This document shows positions 38,027 to 47,098 of a DNA stretch of 64,000 nt, piece after piece. The notes under the pieces are model-generated. The model was not told where the DNA came from and searched no databases. It was given only the letters and a program-made list of their open reading frames with translations. A program made the position numbers and the translations under genes. This stretch comes from Sphingomonas sp. HITSZ_GF (GTDB lineage: Bacteria > Pseudomonadota > Alphaproteobacteria > Sphingomonadales > Sphingomonadaceae), in the NCBI RefSeq assembly GCF_029543155.1, contig NZ_JARQXA010000001.1:620001-684000 (forward strand). The letters run 5' to 3'. The number at the start of each line of letters is the position of its first letter. Position 1 is the first letter of the stretch.

Positions 38027-39123
38027 CCCAATCCCCAACCGTTCGCCCTGAGCTTGTCGAAGGGTCGTCCTTTTCTTCGTCCCATGGGGCGAAGAAGAGC
38101 AGTGCTTCGACAAGCGCAGCACGAACGGGTTTGGCGCGTACCGACTGGACCCGTGAAGAGATCGCCGCGCTGTTCGATCTGCCCTTCACCGAGCTCGTGT
38201 TCCGCGCCGCCGAGGTCCACCGCGCCAATCACCCGGCCAACGAGGTCCAGCTCTCGACGCTGCTCAGCATCAAGACCGGCGGCTGCCCGGAGGATTGCGG
38301 CTATTGCAGCCAGTCGGTCTCGGCCGAGACCGACCTCAAGGCGACCAAGCTGATGGATGTGCGCCAGGTGCTCCAGGCCGCGGCACAGGCCAAGGATCAT
38401 GGCTCGTCGCGCTTCTGCATGGGCGCCGCCTGGCGCAACCCCAAGGACCGCGACATGCCCGCCATCGTCGAGATGGTGCAGGGCGTCCGCGCGATGGGGA
38501 TGGAGACCTGCATGACGCTGGGCATGCTCAGCGAGAAGCAGGCCCAGATGCTCGCCGATGCCGGGCTCGATTACTACAACCACAATATCGATACCTCGCC
38601 CGAGCGCTATGCCGAGGTGATCACCACCCGGACGTTCGGGGAGCGGCTCGACACGCTTGAGCATGTCCGCGAGGCGGGGATCAATGTGTGCTGCGGTGGC
38701 ATCGTCGGCATGGGTGAGACCCGGCCGGACCGTGTCGGCTTCATCCATGCGCTGGCGACGCTGCCGGTGCATCCGGGCAGCGTGCCGGTGAACGCGCTGG
38801 TGCCGATCAAGGGCACGGTGCTCGGCAACATGCTCGCCGATACGCCGCTCGCCCAGATCGACGACATCGAGTTCGTCCGCACGATCGCGGTGGCGCGGAT
38901 CACGATGCCGGCGAGCATGGTCCGCCTCTCGGCCGGCCGCGAGAGCATGAGCGACGCCACCCAGGCGCTGTGCTTCCTGGCCGGCGCCAACTCGATCTTC
39001 ACCGGCGACAAGCTGCTGACCGCGGGCAATGCCGGCGACGACAAGGATTCGGCGCTGTTCGCCCGGCTGGGCGTCAAGCCGATGCAGGCCGAGGTGAAGG
39101 TGGAGCTGGAGGCGGCGGAGTGA
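38023..39123 (+). CDS. bioB: Biotin synthase, with a palindromic repeat translated in its N-terminus
   Basis: 366 residues from the ATG that overlaps the mutase stop codon and has GGAAGC upstream. The radical-SAM cluster is Cys88, Cys92 and Cys95 in [13 protein letters not shown]; the 2Fe-2S ligand regions ([30 protein letters not shown]) are intact. Residues about 6-36, starting [10 protein letters not shown], are the translation of a palindromic repeat; the normal BioB N-terminus resumes at [18 protein letters not shown] at 38131 could give a protein without the insert. It inserts sulfur into dethiobiotin. Its place here fits the biotin need of PccA. Confidence 0.94.
38039..38128. repeat. 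Palindromic element inside the bioB reading frame (copy K)
   Basis: It is bounded by CCGTTCG (38039-38045) and CGAACGG (38122-38128), with GAGCTTGTCGAAG and CTTCGACAAGCGC as the inner arms and a second hairpin TCTTCGTCCC/GGGGCGAAGA at the centre. It is 90 bp, a multiple of three, without stop codons in the bioB frame. This is the widespread sphingomonad repeat that encodes VRPELVEG when translated. Confidence 0.88.
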
Positions 39124-39134
39124 CCATTACCGGC

Positions 39135-39222
39135 CGTCATGCTGAACTTGTTTCAGCATCCAATTCTCCCCCAGCGAAACCGCCTGAGGCGCGTTGGACC
39201 CTGAAACAAGTTCAGGGTGACG
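39135..39222. repeat. Intergenic palindromic element, CGTCA family (copy C)
   Basis: Left arm CGTCATGCTGAACTTGTTTC (from 39135), right arm CCCTGAAACAAGTTCAGGGT to TGACG at 39222. The arms correspond to those of copy B in inverted order; the centre matches copy A. It lies between bioB and pccA. Confidence 0.85.
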
Positions 39223-39247
39223 AAGAAAAAGAAAGCCGAGGGGCCTG

Positions 39248-41266
39248 ATGTTCAAGAAGATTCTGGTCGCCAATCGGGGCGAGATCGCGTGCCGCGTGAT
39301 GCGCACCGCCAAGAAGATGGGGATCGCCACCGTGGCGGTCTATTCGGATGCCGATGCCCGCGCCCCGCATGTGCTGATGGCCGACGAGGCGGTGCGGCTC
39401 GGGCCGGCGCCGGCGGCGGAATCCTATCTCAAGGCGGAGCTGATCCTGCTGGCCGCCAAGGAGACCGGGGCCGACTGCATCCATCCGGGCTATGGCTTCC
39501 TCTCCGAGCGCGAGAGCTTCGCGAAGGCCTGCGCGGACGCCGGGATCGCCTTTGTCGGCCCGCCGCCCAAGGCGATTGCGGCGATGGGTGACAAGATCGA
39601 ATCGAAGAAGCTCGCCAAGGCCGCGGGCGTCAACGTCGTGCCCGGTTTCGTCGGGGTGATCGAGGATACCGAGCATGCCGTGCGCATCTCGAACGAGATC
39701 GGCTATCCGGTGATGATGAAGGCTTCGGCCGGCGGCGGCGGCAAGGGCATGCGGCTCGCCTGGAGCGAAACCGACGTGCGCGAAGGCTTTGAGGCGACCA
39801 AGCGCGAGGGGTTGGCGAGCTTCGGCGACGACCGCGTGTTCATCGAGAAGTTCATCGAGTCGCCCCGCCATATCGAGATCCAGGTGCTGGGCGACCAGCA
39901 TGGCAACATCGTCTATCTCGGCGAGCGCGAATGCTCGATCCAGCGCCGCCACCAGAAGGTGGTCGAGGAAGCGCCGTCGCCCTTCGTCTCGCCCGAGATG
40001 CGCAAGGCGATGGGCGAGCAGGCGGTCGCGCTGTCGCGGGCGGTGGGCTATTTCAGCGCCGGCACGGTCGAGCTGATCGTCTCGGGCGCCGACAAGACCG
40101 GGCAGGGCTTCTACTTCCTCGAGATGAACACCCGCCTGCAGGTCGAGCATCCGGTGACCGAGGCGGTGACCGGGCTCGATCTGGTCGAGCAGATGATCCG
40201 CGTCGCCTATGGCGAGAAGCTCGCCTTCACCCAGGACGACATCAAGCTGACCGGCTGGGCGATCGAGAACCGCGTCTATGCCGAGGATCCCTATCGCGGC
40301 TTCCTGCCCTCGACGGGGCGGCTGGTGCGCTATCGCCCGCCGGCGAGCGAGGAGACGCCCTATGGCGCCCCCGGCACGCGCGGCGATCATGGCTATGTCC
40401 GCGTCGATGACGGCGTGACCGAGGGCAGCGAGATCTCGATGTTCTACGACCCGATGATCGCCAAGCTGATCACCTGGGGCGAGACGCGCGACGAAGCGGC
40501 GGACCTGCAGGTGGCGGCGCTCGACCGGTTCCGGATCGACGGCATCGGCCACAATATCGATTTCCTCTCCGCACTGGTCCAGCATCCGCGCTTCCGCGAG
40601 GGCGCGCTGACCACCGGCTTCATTGCCGAGGAATATCCCGAGGGCTTCCACGGTGCGCCGGCCTCGCCCGCGCTCAAGCGCAAGCTGGCGGCGCTGGCGG
40701 CGGTGATCGACATCGAGCGCGCCGAGCGCGCCGCGGCGACGGCGGGCCAGCTCAATGGCGCGGTCGATGTGGGCGACGATCGCGTGGTGCTGATCGGCGG
40801 CGATCGCTTCGCGGTCGTGGTCGACGAGGACGTCACGGTCGATGGCCAGCCGATCGACATCGACGGCGAATGGCAGGCGGACAATCTGATCCTCTCCGCG
40901 ACGGTCGACGGCGCCCCGCTCAGCGTCGGGGTCGCGCGCAAGGGGGCGGCGTGGAGGCTCACCGCGCACGGCGCCGCGCACCTGGTCGAAGTCTATCCCC
41001 CGCACATCGCGCAGTTCCGGCACCATATGATCGAGAAGGTGCCGCCGGACATGAGCAAGTTCCTGCTCGCGCCGATGCCGGGCCTGCTCACCCAGCTCCA
41101 CGTGTCGCCCGGCGACAAGGTCGAGGCCGGCCAGCCGCTCGCGGTGGTCGAAGCGATGAAGATGGAGAACATCCTGCGCGCCGAGCGGGCAGGGGTGGTG
41201 AAGGCCGCCAATTTCGGCGCCGGCGACAGCCTGGCGGTGGACGCGGCGATCCTCGAGTTCGAGTGA
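39248..41266 (+). CDS. pccA: Propionyl-CoA carboxylase alpha subunit (biotin carboxylase + BCCP)
   Basis: 672 residues, ATG preceded by GAGGGG. Biotin carboxylase N-domain (KILVANRGEIACRVMRTAKK), ATP-grasp loop KASAGGGGKGMRL, catalytic MNTRLQVEHPVTEAVTGLD, then the BT linker domain and a C-terminal biotinyl domain with Lys638 in VVEAMKMENIL. Glutamate ends the chain, as in other PccA proteins. It carboxylates its biotin with bicarbonate and ATP for PccB. It is the last metabolic gene of the locus; a palindromic repeat separates it from bioB. Confidence 0.95.
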   Translation: MFKKILVANRGEIACRVMRTAKKMGIATVAVYSDADARAPHVLMADEAVRLGPAPAAESYLKAELILLAAKETGADCIHPGYGFLSERESFAKACADAGIAFVGPPPKAIAAMGDKIESKKLAKAAGVNVVPGFVGVIEDTEHAVRISNEIGYPVMMKASAGGGGKGMRLAWSETDVREGFEATKREGLASFGDDRVFIEKFIESPRHIEIQVLGDQHGNIVYLGERECSIQRRHQKVVEEAPSPFVSPEMRKAMGEQAVALSRAVGYFSAGTVELIVSGADKTGQGFYFLEMNTRLQVEHPVTEAVTGLDLVEQMIRVAYGEKLAFTQDDIKLTGWAIENRVYAEDPYRGFLPSTGRLVRYRPPASEETPYGAPGTRGDHGYVRVDDGVTEGSEISMFYDPMIAKLITWGETRDEAADLQVAALDRFRIDGIGHNIDFLSALVQHPRFREGALTTGFIAEEYPEGFHGAPASPALKRKLAALAAVIDIERAERAAATAGQLNGAVDVGDDRVVLIGGDRFAVVVDEDVTVDGQPIDIDGEWQADNLILSATVDGAPLSVGVARKGAAWRLTAHGAAHLVEVYPPHIAQFRHHMIEKVPPDMSKFLLAPMPGLLTQLHVSPGDKVEAGQPLAVVEAMKMENILRAERAGVVKAANFGAGDSLAVDAAILEFE

Positions 41267-41321
41267 AGGCAGGGTGGGCAGGGTGCTTGACGCTTGCGGC
41301 GGCAGATGATGGAACGGCCCC

Positions 41322-42017
41322 GTGAGTGACAGTTCTTCCCCGCCCGAGCCGCCCGTCCAGCCCGAAGCGGAGGCTATCCAGACCCAGGCCCAGCAACGGG
41401 CCGAGGCGCGTGCCGTCGAATCCGCGGCGATCCGGCGGCGCTGGATCACATTGGGCGAAGTGCTGGCGGTGATCGCGGTTATCATCTCGGGGCTGACGCT
41501 GTGGAACAGCTGGAGCGAGCGTAGCGACAGCAAGGCGGCGCAAAGCGCGGATGCGGCGCGCGCCTCCAACCGCGCCGCTACGCTGGTGCTGGTCGCGACC
41601 GATGCCGGCAAGCACAGCCTCACCCTGAAGACTGCCTCGGCCGAGCAATCGGTCCAGAGCCAGGAGATCTGGTTTCCGACCGCGCTGGGCGCCGCCTCCG
41701 CCCAGACCACGGGCGAACCGCGGATCGAGACCGACTGGTTCGAGCGCGCGCTGGAAAAGGCGCGCGAGGCAGCGAAGCGTCCCGACAACAGCCGCGGCGA
41801 CGAACGCCTGCCCGTGGCGATCGTTACCCGCTTCCTGGCGGACGGCGAGGCGCATGAGGACGTTGCGCTCTACGATATCGGCTACACCATCTCCGGCCGC
41901 CTGCTCGGCGGGCACAGCGTCGAGCTGCGCGGGCTCTCGTTCGTGTCGCGAGTGAAGAAGGGCACTGCGCAGGCAAAGCTCGATGCGCGCTGGAAGGCGT
42001 TGTTCCCGGGGAAATAG
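41322..42017 (+). CDS. Single-pass membrane protein of unknown function
   Basis: 231 residues from a GTG at 41322. A charged, Gln/Ala-rich N-terminus is followed by one transmembrane helix (about residues 44-63, TLGEVLAVIAVIISGLTLWN) and a soluble domain of about 165 residues on the far side. No family is recognised and there are no cysteines in the outer domain. It follows pccA by 55 bp and may be co-transcribed, but nothing links it to propionate metabolism. Confidence 0.65.
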   Translation: MSDSSSPPEPPVQPEAEAIQTQAQQRAEARAVESAAIRRRWITLGEVLAVIAVIISGLTLWNSWSERSDSKAAQSADAARASNRAATLVLVATDAGKHSLTLKTASAEQSVQSQEIWFPTALGAASAQTTGEPRIETDWFERALEKAREAAKRPDNSRGDERLPVAIVTRFLADGEAHEDVALYDIGYTISGRLLGGHSVELRGLSFVSRVKKGTAQAKLDARWKALFPGK

Positions 42018-42137
42018 CATCGGGACGCACCGGCTGCAGCGCTCCGCGCGCAAGCGGAGCGAATTCTCGTGCCGGACCTCTTTTTCCGCTCCCTCCGCGT
42101 TGAAGGTGCCCCGGCACACTTCTGCGACAAGATATAT

Positions 42138-42148
42138 TTATCAGATAA
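42138..42148. promoter_or_regulatory. AT-rich palindrome upstream of the sulfatase gene
   Basis: TTATCAGATAA is an 11-bp palindrome in a run of A and T (42131-42152) that stands out in this GC-rich DNA, 42 bp before the sulfatase start. It may be part of the promoter or an operator for the sulfatase/TonB receptor locus. Confidence 0.3.
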
Positions 42149-42189
42149 TTATCGCCTCACGAATGCGGGCGGAAATGGGAGAATGCGGA

Positions 42190-43968
42190 ATGAAGCTGTC
42201 TCGGCAACTGCGCGCGCTGACGCGCCGAAGTCTGGTAGGTGCGGTGGCGGCCGCGCTTCTCGTCGGTGGGGCAGCGCAGAGCTTCGCCCAGCATTCCGCG
42301 GCGCCGGTGCCGGCTGCTCCGGTCGCGCAGGCACCGCGCCCCAATGTCATCGTGATCCTCGTCGACGATATGGGTTTTTCGGACATCGGGCCGTACGGCA
42401 GCGAGATCCCGACGCCCAATCTCGACCGGCTTGCCGCGAACGGCATCCGGTTCACCCAGTTCTACAACACCGCGCGGTGCAGTACCTCACGCGCTTCGCT
42501 GATGACGGGCCTCTATCCGCATGAAGCGGGGATGGGGAACCTGGACGGTGTCGTGCAGCCTGAGTCGCGCGGCCTGCACGGCCGCCTCGACGAGCGCGCC
42601 GTCACGATCGCGCAGGTGATGAAGCCTGCGGGCTATTTCACCGGCATGGCGGGCAAGTGGCACATGGGCGCGGCGCATGGCTCGCCGCCCGAAGCCCGCG
42701 GGTTCGACCGGTCCTTCTCGTTCCCCGGCGGGACCTATTTTCCGGATCAGGTCGGCCGCAAGAACATGCAGATCGACGGCAGACCGGTGCCGCTCACCTC
42801 TCCCGAAGTCGGGGAGGGCGAATGGTATGCCTCCGACCTGCTCGTCGACTGGACCAACCGCTTCGTCGGCGAGGCCAAGGCCCAGAACAAGCCGTTCTTC
42901 CTCTACCTGCCGTTCACCGCGGTGCATTTCCCGGTCATGGCGCCGCAGGAGGATGTCGCCAGGTTCAAGGGCAAGTACATGGCGGGCTGGGACGCGCTGC
43001 GCCGGGCGCGCTTCGAGCGCCAGAAGAAGATGGGCCTGATCGATCCCAAGGCGAAGCTGCCGCCGCCGCTCGACGAGGCCTATGACTGGAGCAAGCTGTC
43101 GGCGGCGGACAAGGACCGGTTCGACACGATCATGGCCGTCTATGCCGCTGCCGTCAGCCGGATGGACAAGGCGGTGGGCACGCTGCTCGACGACCTGAAG
43201 AAGCAGGGCCAGCTCGACAACACGCTGATCCTGTTCATGGCCGACAATGGCGGCAATGCGGAGAGCGGCCCGGACGGCCGCACCGGCGGCCGCGAGCCGA
43301 TGGGCGGGCCTGCGTCGAACATCTTCGTCGGGCTGAACTGGGCAACGCTCCAGAACACGCCCTTCCAGTATTTCAAGCACTATACCGAGGAAGGCGGCAT
43401 CGCCACGCCGCTGATCGCCTATTGGCCCAAGGGCATCGACCCGAAGCTGCACGGCAGCCTGGTGCGCGAGCCGGGGCATCTGATCGATGTGATGCCCACG
43501 CTGGCGCAGCTTGCCGGCGCCACCTATCCGACGACGTACAACGGCACCGCGATCCTGCCGATGGAAGGGCGCTCGATGGTGCCCGCCTTCACCGGCCAGA
43601 AGCTCGCCCGTGGAAACCCGATCTTCTGGGAGCATGAGGGCAACCGCGCGGTGCGCGACGGCAACTGGAAGCTCGTGGCGCAGTGGCAGGCGCCGTGGGA
43701 GCTGTACGACATGTCGGTCGATCGCTCTGAGACCAACAATGTCGCGGCCCAGCATCCCGACATCGTCGCGCGCATGGCCAAGCAATATGAAGACTATGCG
43801 GCGCGCGGCTTCGTCGATCCGTGGCCGAGAAAGGTCGATGGCGGCGTGTTCAAGGGTGCGCTCGAGGGCGGCGCTCCGCGTGCGGTCAACGCGCCGCCAA
43901 AGGCGAAGGGAAAGCGGGGCAGGGCCGGGCGGCGCCAAATGGCACCCGATGCCGCAAGCCAGGACTGA
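42190..43968 (+). CDS. Secreted arylsulfatase-type sulfatase, copy 1
   Basis: 592 residues from the ATG at 42190. A long basic signal peptide ends near AQSFAQ (about residue 37). The sulfatase domain starts PNVIVILVDDMGFSDIG, with metal-binding Asp-Asp; the formylglycine motif is Cys97-Ser-Thr-Ser-Arg101 in TARCSTSRASLMTG, so Thr stands where Pro is usual. GKWHMG (catalytic Lys/His) and FMADNGGNAE (metal Asp/Asn) are present. The last 40 residues are basic and Ala/Lys-rich. It hydrolyses a sulfate ester in the periplasm. First gene of a sulfatase, TonB receptor, sulfatase locus; the maturation enzyme is not in the window. Confidence 0.92.
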   Translation: MKLSRQLRALTRRSLVGAVAAALLVGGAAQSFAQHSAAPVPAAPVAQAPRPNVIVILVDDMGFSDIGPYGSEIPTPNLDRLAANGIRFTQFYNTARCSTSRASLMTGLYPHEAGMGNLDGVVQPESRGLHGRLDERAVTIAQVMKPAGYFTGMAGKWHMGAAHGSPPEARGFDRSFSFPGGTYFPDQVGRKNMQIDGRPVPLTSPEVGEGEWYASDLLVDWTNRFVGEAKAQNKPFFLYLPFTAVHFPVMAPQEDVARFKGKYMAGWDALRRARFERQKKMGLIDPKAKLPPPLDEAYDWSKLSAADKDRFDTIMAVYAAAVSRMDKAVGTLLDDLKKQGQLDNTLILFMADNGGNAESGPDGRTGGREPMGGPASNIFVGLNWATLQNTPFQYFKHYTEEGGIATPLIAYWPKGIDPKLHGSLVREPGHLIDVMPTLAQLAGATYPTTYNGTAILPMEGRSMVPAFTGQKLARGNPIFWEHEGNRAVRDGNWKLVAQWQAPWELYDMSVDRSETNNVAAQHPDIVARMAKQYEDYAARGFVDPWPRKVDGGVFKGALEGGAPRAVNAPPKAKGKRGRAGRRQMAPDAASQD

Positions 43969-44247
43969 GCTTTTGACGGGACGCCAGGGTCGGGCCTGCA
44001 TTTCGCATCGGCGGAATGCGGGTCCGGTCGGCTGCCTTCGTGCGGCTGTTGAACGCCAATCATAGCGCCGCCGGCGCGAACTGCGCGTGATCTTCCGGAG
44101 CATCAGCGGCGGCCTTGCCGGCCCGTTGGTGCCCACCATTGCCCGCATATTTGGAGGCCCCCGTCGCATTCGGTGACGGAAAATAGGGAAGACGCACTCT
44201 TCCCAATCATCCGGGCAACGATCCGGAGCAATCAGAGGGAGGATGTT

Positions 44248-47061
44248 ATGGCTTGGCGCGCTGCGTTGCTTCTCACCGCTTCGGTGATTCCGTTCACTCA
44301 CGCCTATGGACAGACGACGCCCCCGGCGCCGCAAACCCCCGACGCCGATCAGAGCACGCCGGCGGCGGATCCCGACGAGCCGCAGGATGGCAATGCGATC
44401 GTCGTCACCGGCATCCGATCGTCGCTGACCCGCGCCGCGGAAGTGAAGCGCGACGCCGTGCAGGTCGTCGATTCGATCGTCGCCACCGATATCGGCAAGC
44501 TGCCCGATCCAACCACGGCGGCGGCGCTGCAGCGCGTGCCCGGCATCCAGGTGCAGACCGATCGCAACAATGAGTTGAGCGGCGTCAGCATCCGCGGGCT
44601 CACCGACATCAACACCACGCTCAACGGCCGCGAAGTGTTCACCACCACGGGGCGCGGGTTCGACCTGAAGGACGTGCCCGCCGAGGCGCTCGGTCGCGTC
44701 GACGTGTTCAAGTCGCAGACTGCCGATCTGATCGAAGGCGGCGTTGCCGGCGCGATCGACCTGAAGCTCAATCGGCCGTTCGATTTCACCAAGCCCATCC
44801 TGGCGGTCAACCTTCGCCAGAACTACGCCGCCCGGCTGCACAAGAGCAGCCCGCAGATCGGCGTGCTCGCATCGGCCCGGGCGGATACGGGGATCGGCGA
44901 GATCGGCGTGCTGGTCAACGGCAGCTGGTCCCGCGCCGACAGCCAGCGCGGACAGCTCAACATGAGCGATCGCCGCGCGTCGAGCGCGGCGCCGCTGAAC
45001 GGGCCGGCCGGCTTCCTGATCCCGCAGGTGATCAACAACATGCCCAATGTCGGCACGGTGACGCGCGGCGAGATGAATGCCGCGATCCAGTGGCAGGCCA
45101 CGCCGTCGCTCCAGGTCTATGCCGACGGCCTGTACACCTATTTCCAGACGACCGCTGGCTTTGCCGGCTTCAATCCGCAGCCGTTCAACAACGGCACGAC
45201 GATCACCGACATCGTGGGGAGCACCGACTGCTTCCAGGCGCGCGTCAACGCCAACGGCACCAATCCGCAGATCGTCAACAATGCCGACGGCACGCGCTCG
45301 CTGCAGCCCTACACCGTCCAGTCGATGTGCAATATCAAGAGCGCGACGCTCCATAACGTCATCGTCAACCAGAACTCCTCGTCGGATCGCCTGACCCAGA
45401 AGAACAAGATGATCGCGGGCGGGCTGAAGTTCGATCGCGGCGGCACCAAGGCCACGCTCGACGTCGGATACCAGACCTCGTGGAGCTATGACGAGAACGT
45501 CAATGCCGAGGTCGGCCAGCGGGTAGGCACCATCTATCTGAACACCGATGTCGACGATGGCGCGTCGATCACGCTCGATCCGTCGATCCCGATGAGCAGC
45601 GCCAACCTGTCGATCCGCAACGCGTTCAACCAGAACTACACGTTGGCGACCGGATCGCTGTTCCAGGCGCGGCTCGACGGCGAACAGGAGATCGGCGGCT
45701 TCCTGCGCAAGATCCAGGCGGGCATCCGCTATGCCGATCGCGAGGCGGTCAACCGCAACGTCCAGCAGACCAACCCGACCAGCGGCATCGGCTGCAACAA
45801 TGTCGAGACGGGCCGGCCGTCCTGCCTGGTGTCGAGCCTGGGGCTGTCGCCGGACTTCATCGCCACGATCGGCAATTCGCTCGGCATCAATGGCGGGCAG
45901 GCCTTTGTCGGCGTGAACCCGGACTTCCTGCTGTCCGAGAGCGGCCGCAACCAGCTGCGCGCGCTGTTCCACCTGCCGCTGCGGGCGCCCGACTTCGATC
46001 CGACGCACCAGTTCGACGCGTCGGAGCGGACGGTCGCCGGCTACGTCCAGGCTAGCTACCAGCTGGGTATCAGCGGCGACGTCACGCTCGATGGCGTGAT
46101 CGGCGTGCGCGGGATCAAGACCGATCGCACGATCAGCACCTACACGAAGAACAGCGCGGGTGCGATCGTGCCGGTCAGCGCCACCACCAGCGATTTCGAC
46201 CTGCTGCCCAGCGCCACCGCGCGGCTGAAGCTGCCCGACGGCTTCCAGCTGCGGTTCAACTATGCCCGCACGATGCGCCGGCCCGGCTTCGAATCGCTGA
46301 ATCCGACGCAGTCGCTGACCTATGTCGGGAACATCTTCCTGCTCAACACCGCCTCGGCCGGCAATCCCAACCTCAAGTCGCAGAAGTCGGACAGCTTCGA
46401 TGCGACCGCGGAATATTATTTCCGTGGCGGCCTGCTCGCGGTCAACGGCTACTACCGGACGATCCGCAACCGTGTGGTCAATTCGTCGACGCAGACGGTG
46501 ATCGACGGCAGCAACTTCCTGCTCACCACGCCGCGCAACGTCGGCGAGGCGACGCTCAGGGGCGTCGAGGCCAGCGCGCAATATTTCTTGGATTTCCTGC
46601 CGGGGGTGCTGTCGGGCTTCGGCGTGCAGGGGGCCTTCACCTATGCCGATTCCGAGATCGGCGGCAACGATCCGCTGGCCGGCTATGCGCTGCAGGGCGT
46701 GTCCAAATATAATTACACGCTCGGCGCGCTCTACGACAAGCACGGGCTGAGCGGCCGGCTGATCTACACCTTCCGCTCCAAATACTACACGGGCGACAAC
46801 AGCGGCGCGGTTTCGCTGCGCCCGATCGACGCGGCACGGGTCAACGAGGTCTTCATCCCGACCCAGCTGATCTATGTCCGTCCCGCGGGGCGGCTCGATT
46901 TCAGCATCGGCTATGACGTGAATTCCGCCTTCCACATCGATGTTGGCGGCACCAACATCACGCGCACCAAGACCAAGCAGTATCTGGGCCAGACCTACCT
47001 CAACCAGCTCGTCTATGGCGACGAGACGACCTACTCGATCGGTCTGCGGGTGCGCTTCTGA
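44248..47061 (+). CDS. TonB-dependent receptor between two sulfatases
   Basis: 937 residues from the ATG at 44248, which has GAGGGAGGA upstream. A signal peptide (to AYGQ) is followed by a Pro/Asp linker, then the plug: NAIVVTGIRSSLTRAAEVKR, DIGKLPDPTTAAALQRVPGIQV and SGVSIRGLTDINTTLNGREVF, the hallmark of the Caulobacter/Sphingomonas TonB receptor subfamily (TIGR01782-like). The barrel ends in LRVRF. This subfamily imports carbohydrates or other large nutrients rather than siderophores. The flanking sulfatase genes suggest a sulfated ligand. Confidence 0.95.
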   Translation: MAWRAALLLTASVIPFTHAYGQTTPPAPQTPDADQSTPAADPDEPQDGNAIVVTGIRSSLTRAAEVKRDAVQVVDSIVATDIGKLPDPTTAAALQRVPGIQVQTDRNNELSGVSIRGLTDINTTLNGREVFTTTGRGFDLKDVPAEALGRVDVFKSQTADLIEGGVAGAIDLKLNRPFDFTKPILAVNLRQNYAARLHKSSPQIGVLASARADTGIGEIGVLVNGSWSRADSQRGQLNMSDRRASSAAPLNGPAGFLIPQVINNMPNVGTVTRGEMNAAIQWQATPSLQVYADGLYTYFQTTAGFAGFNPQPFNNGTTITDIVGSTDCFQARVNANGTNPQIVNNADGTRSLQPYTVQSMCNIKSATLHNVIVNQNSSSDRLTQKNKMIAGGLKFDRGGTKATLDVGYQTSWSYDENVNAEVGQRVGTIYLNTDVDDGASITLDPSIPMSSANLSIRNAFNQNYTLATGSLFQARLDGEQEIGGFLRKIQAGIRYADREAVNRNVQQTNPTSGIGCNNVETGRPSCLVSSLGLSPDFIATIGNSLGINGGQAFVGVNPDFLLSESGRNQLRALFHLPLRAPDFDPTHQFDASERTVAGYVQASYQLGISGDVTLDGVIGVRGIKTDRTISTYTKNSAGAIVPVSATTSDFDLLPSATARLKLPDGFQLRFNYARTMRRPGFESLNPTQSLTYVGNIFLLNTASAGNPNLKSQKSDSFDATAEYYFRGGLLAVNGYYRTIRNRVVNSSTQTVIDGSNFLLTTPRNVGEATLRGVEASAQYFLDFLPGVLSGFGVQGAFTYADSEIGGNDPLAGYALQGVSKYNYTLGALYDKHGLSGRLIYTFRSKYYTGDNSGAVSLRPIDAARVNEVFIPTQLIYVRPAGRLDFSIGYDVNSAFHIDVGGTNITRTKTKQYLGQTYLNQLVYGDETTYSIGLRVRF

Positions 47062-47098
47062 TGTCCGGCACGATCTCCAACCGCAAAGAGGTGATGCA

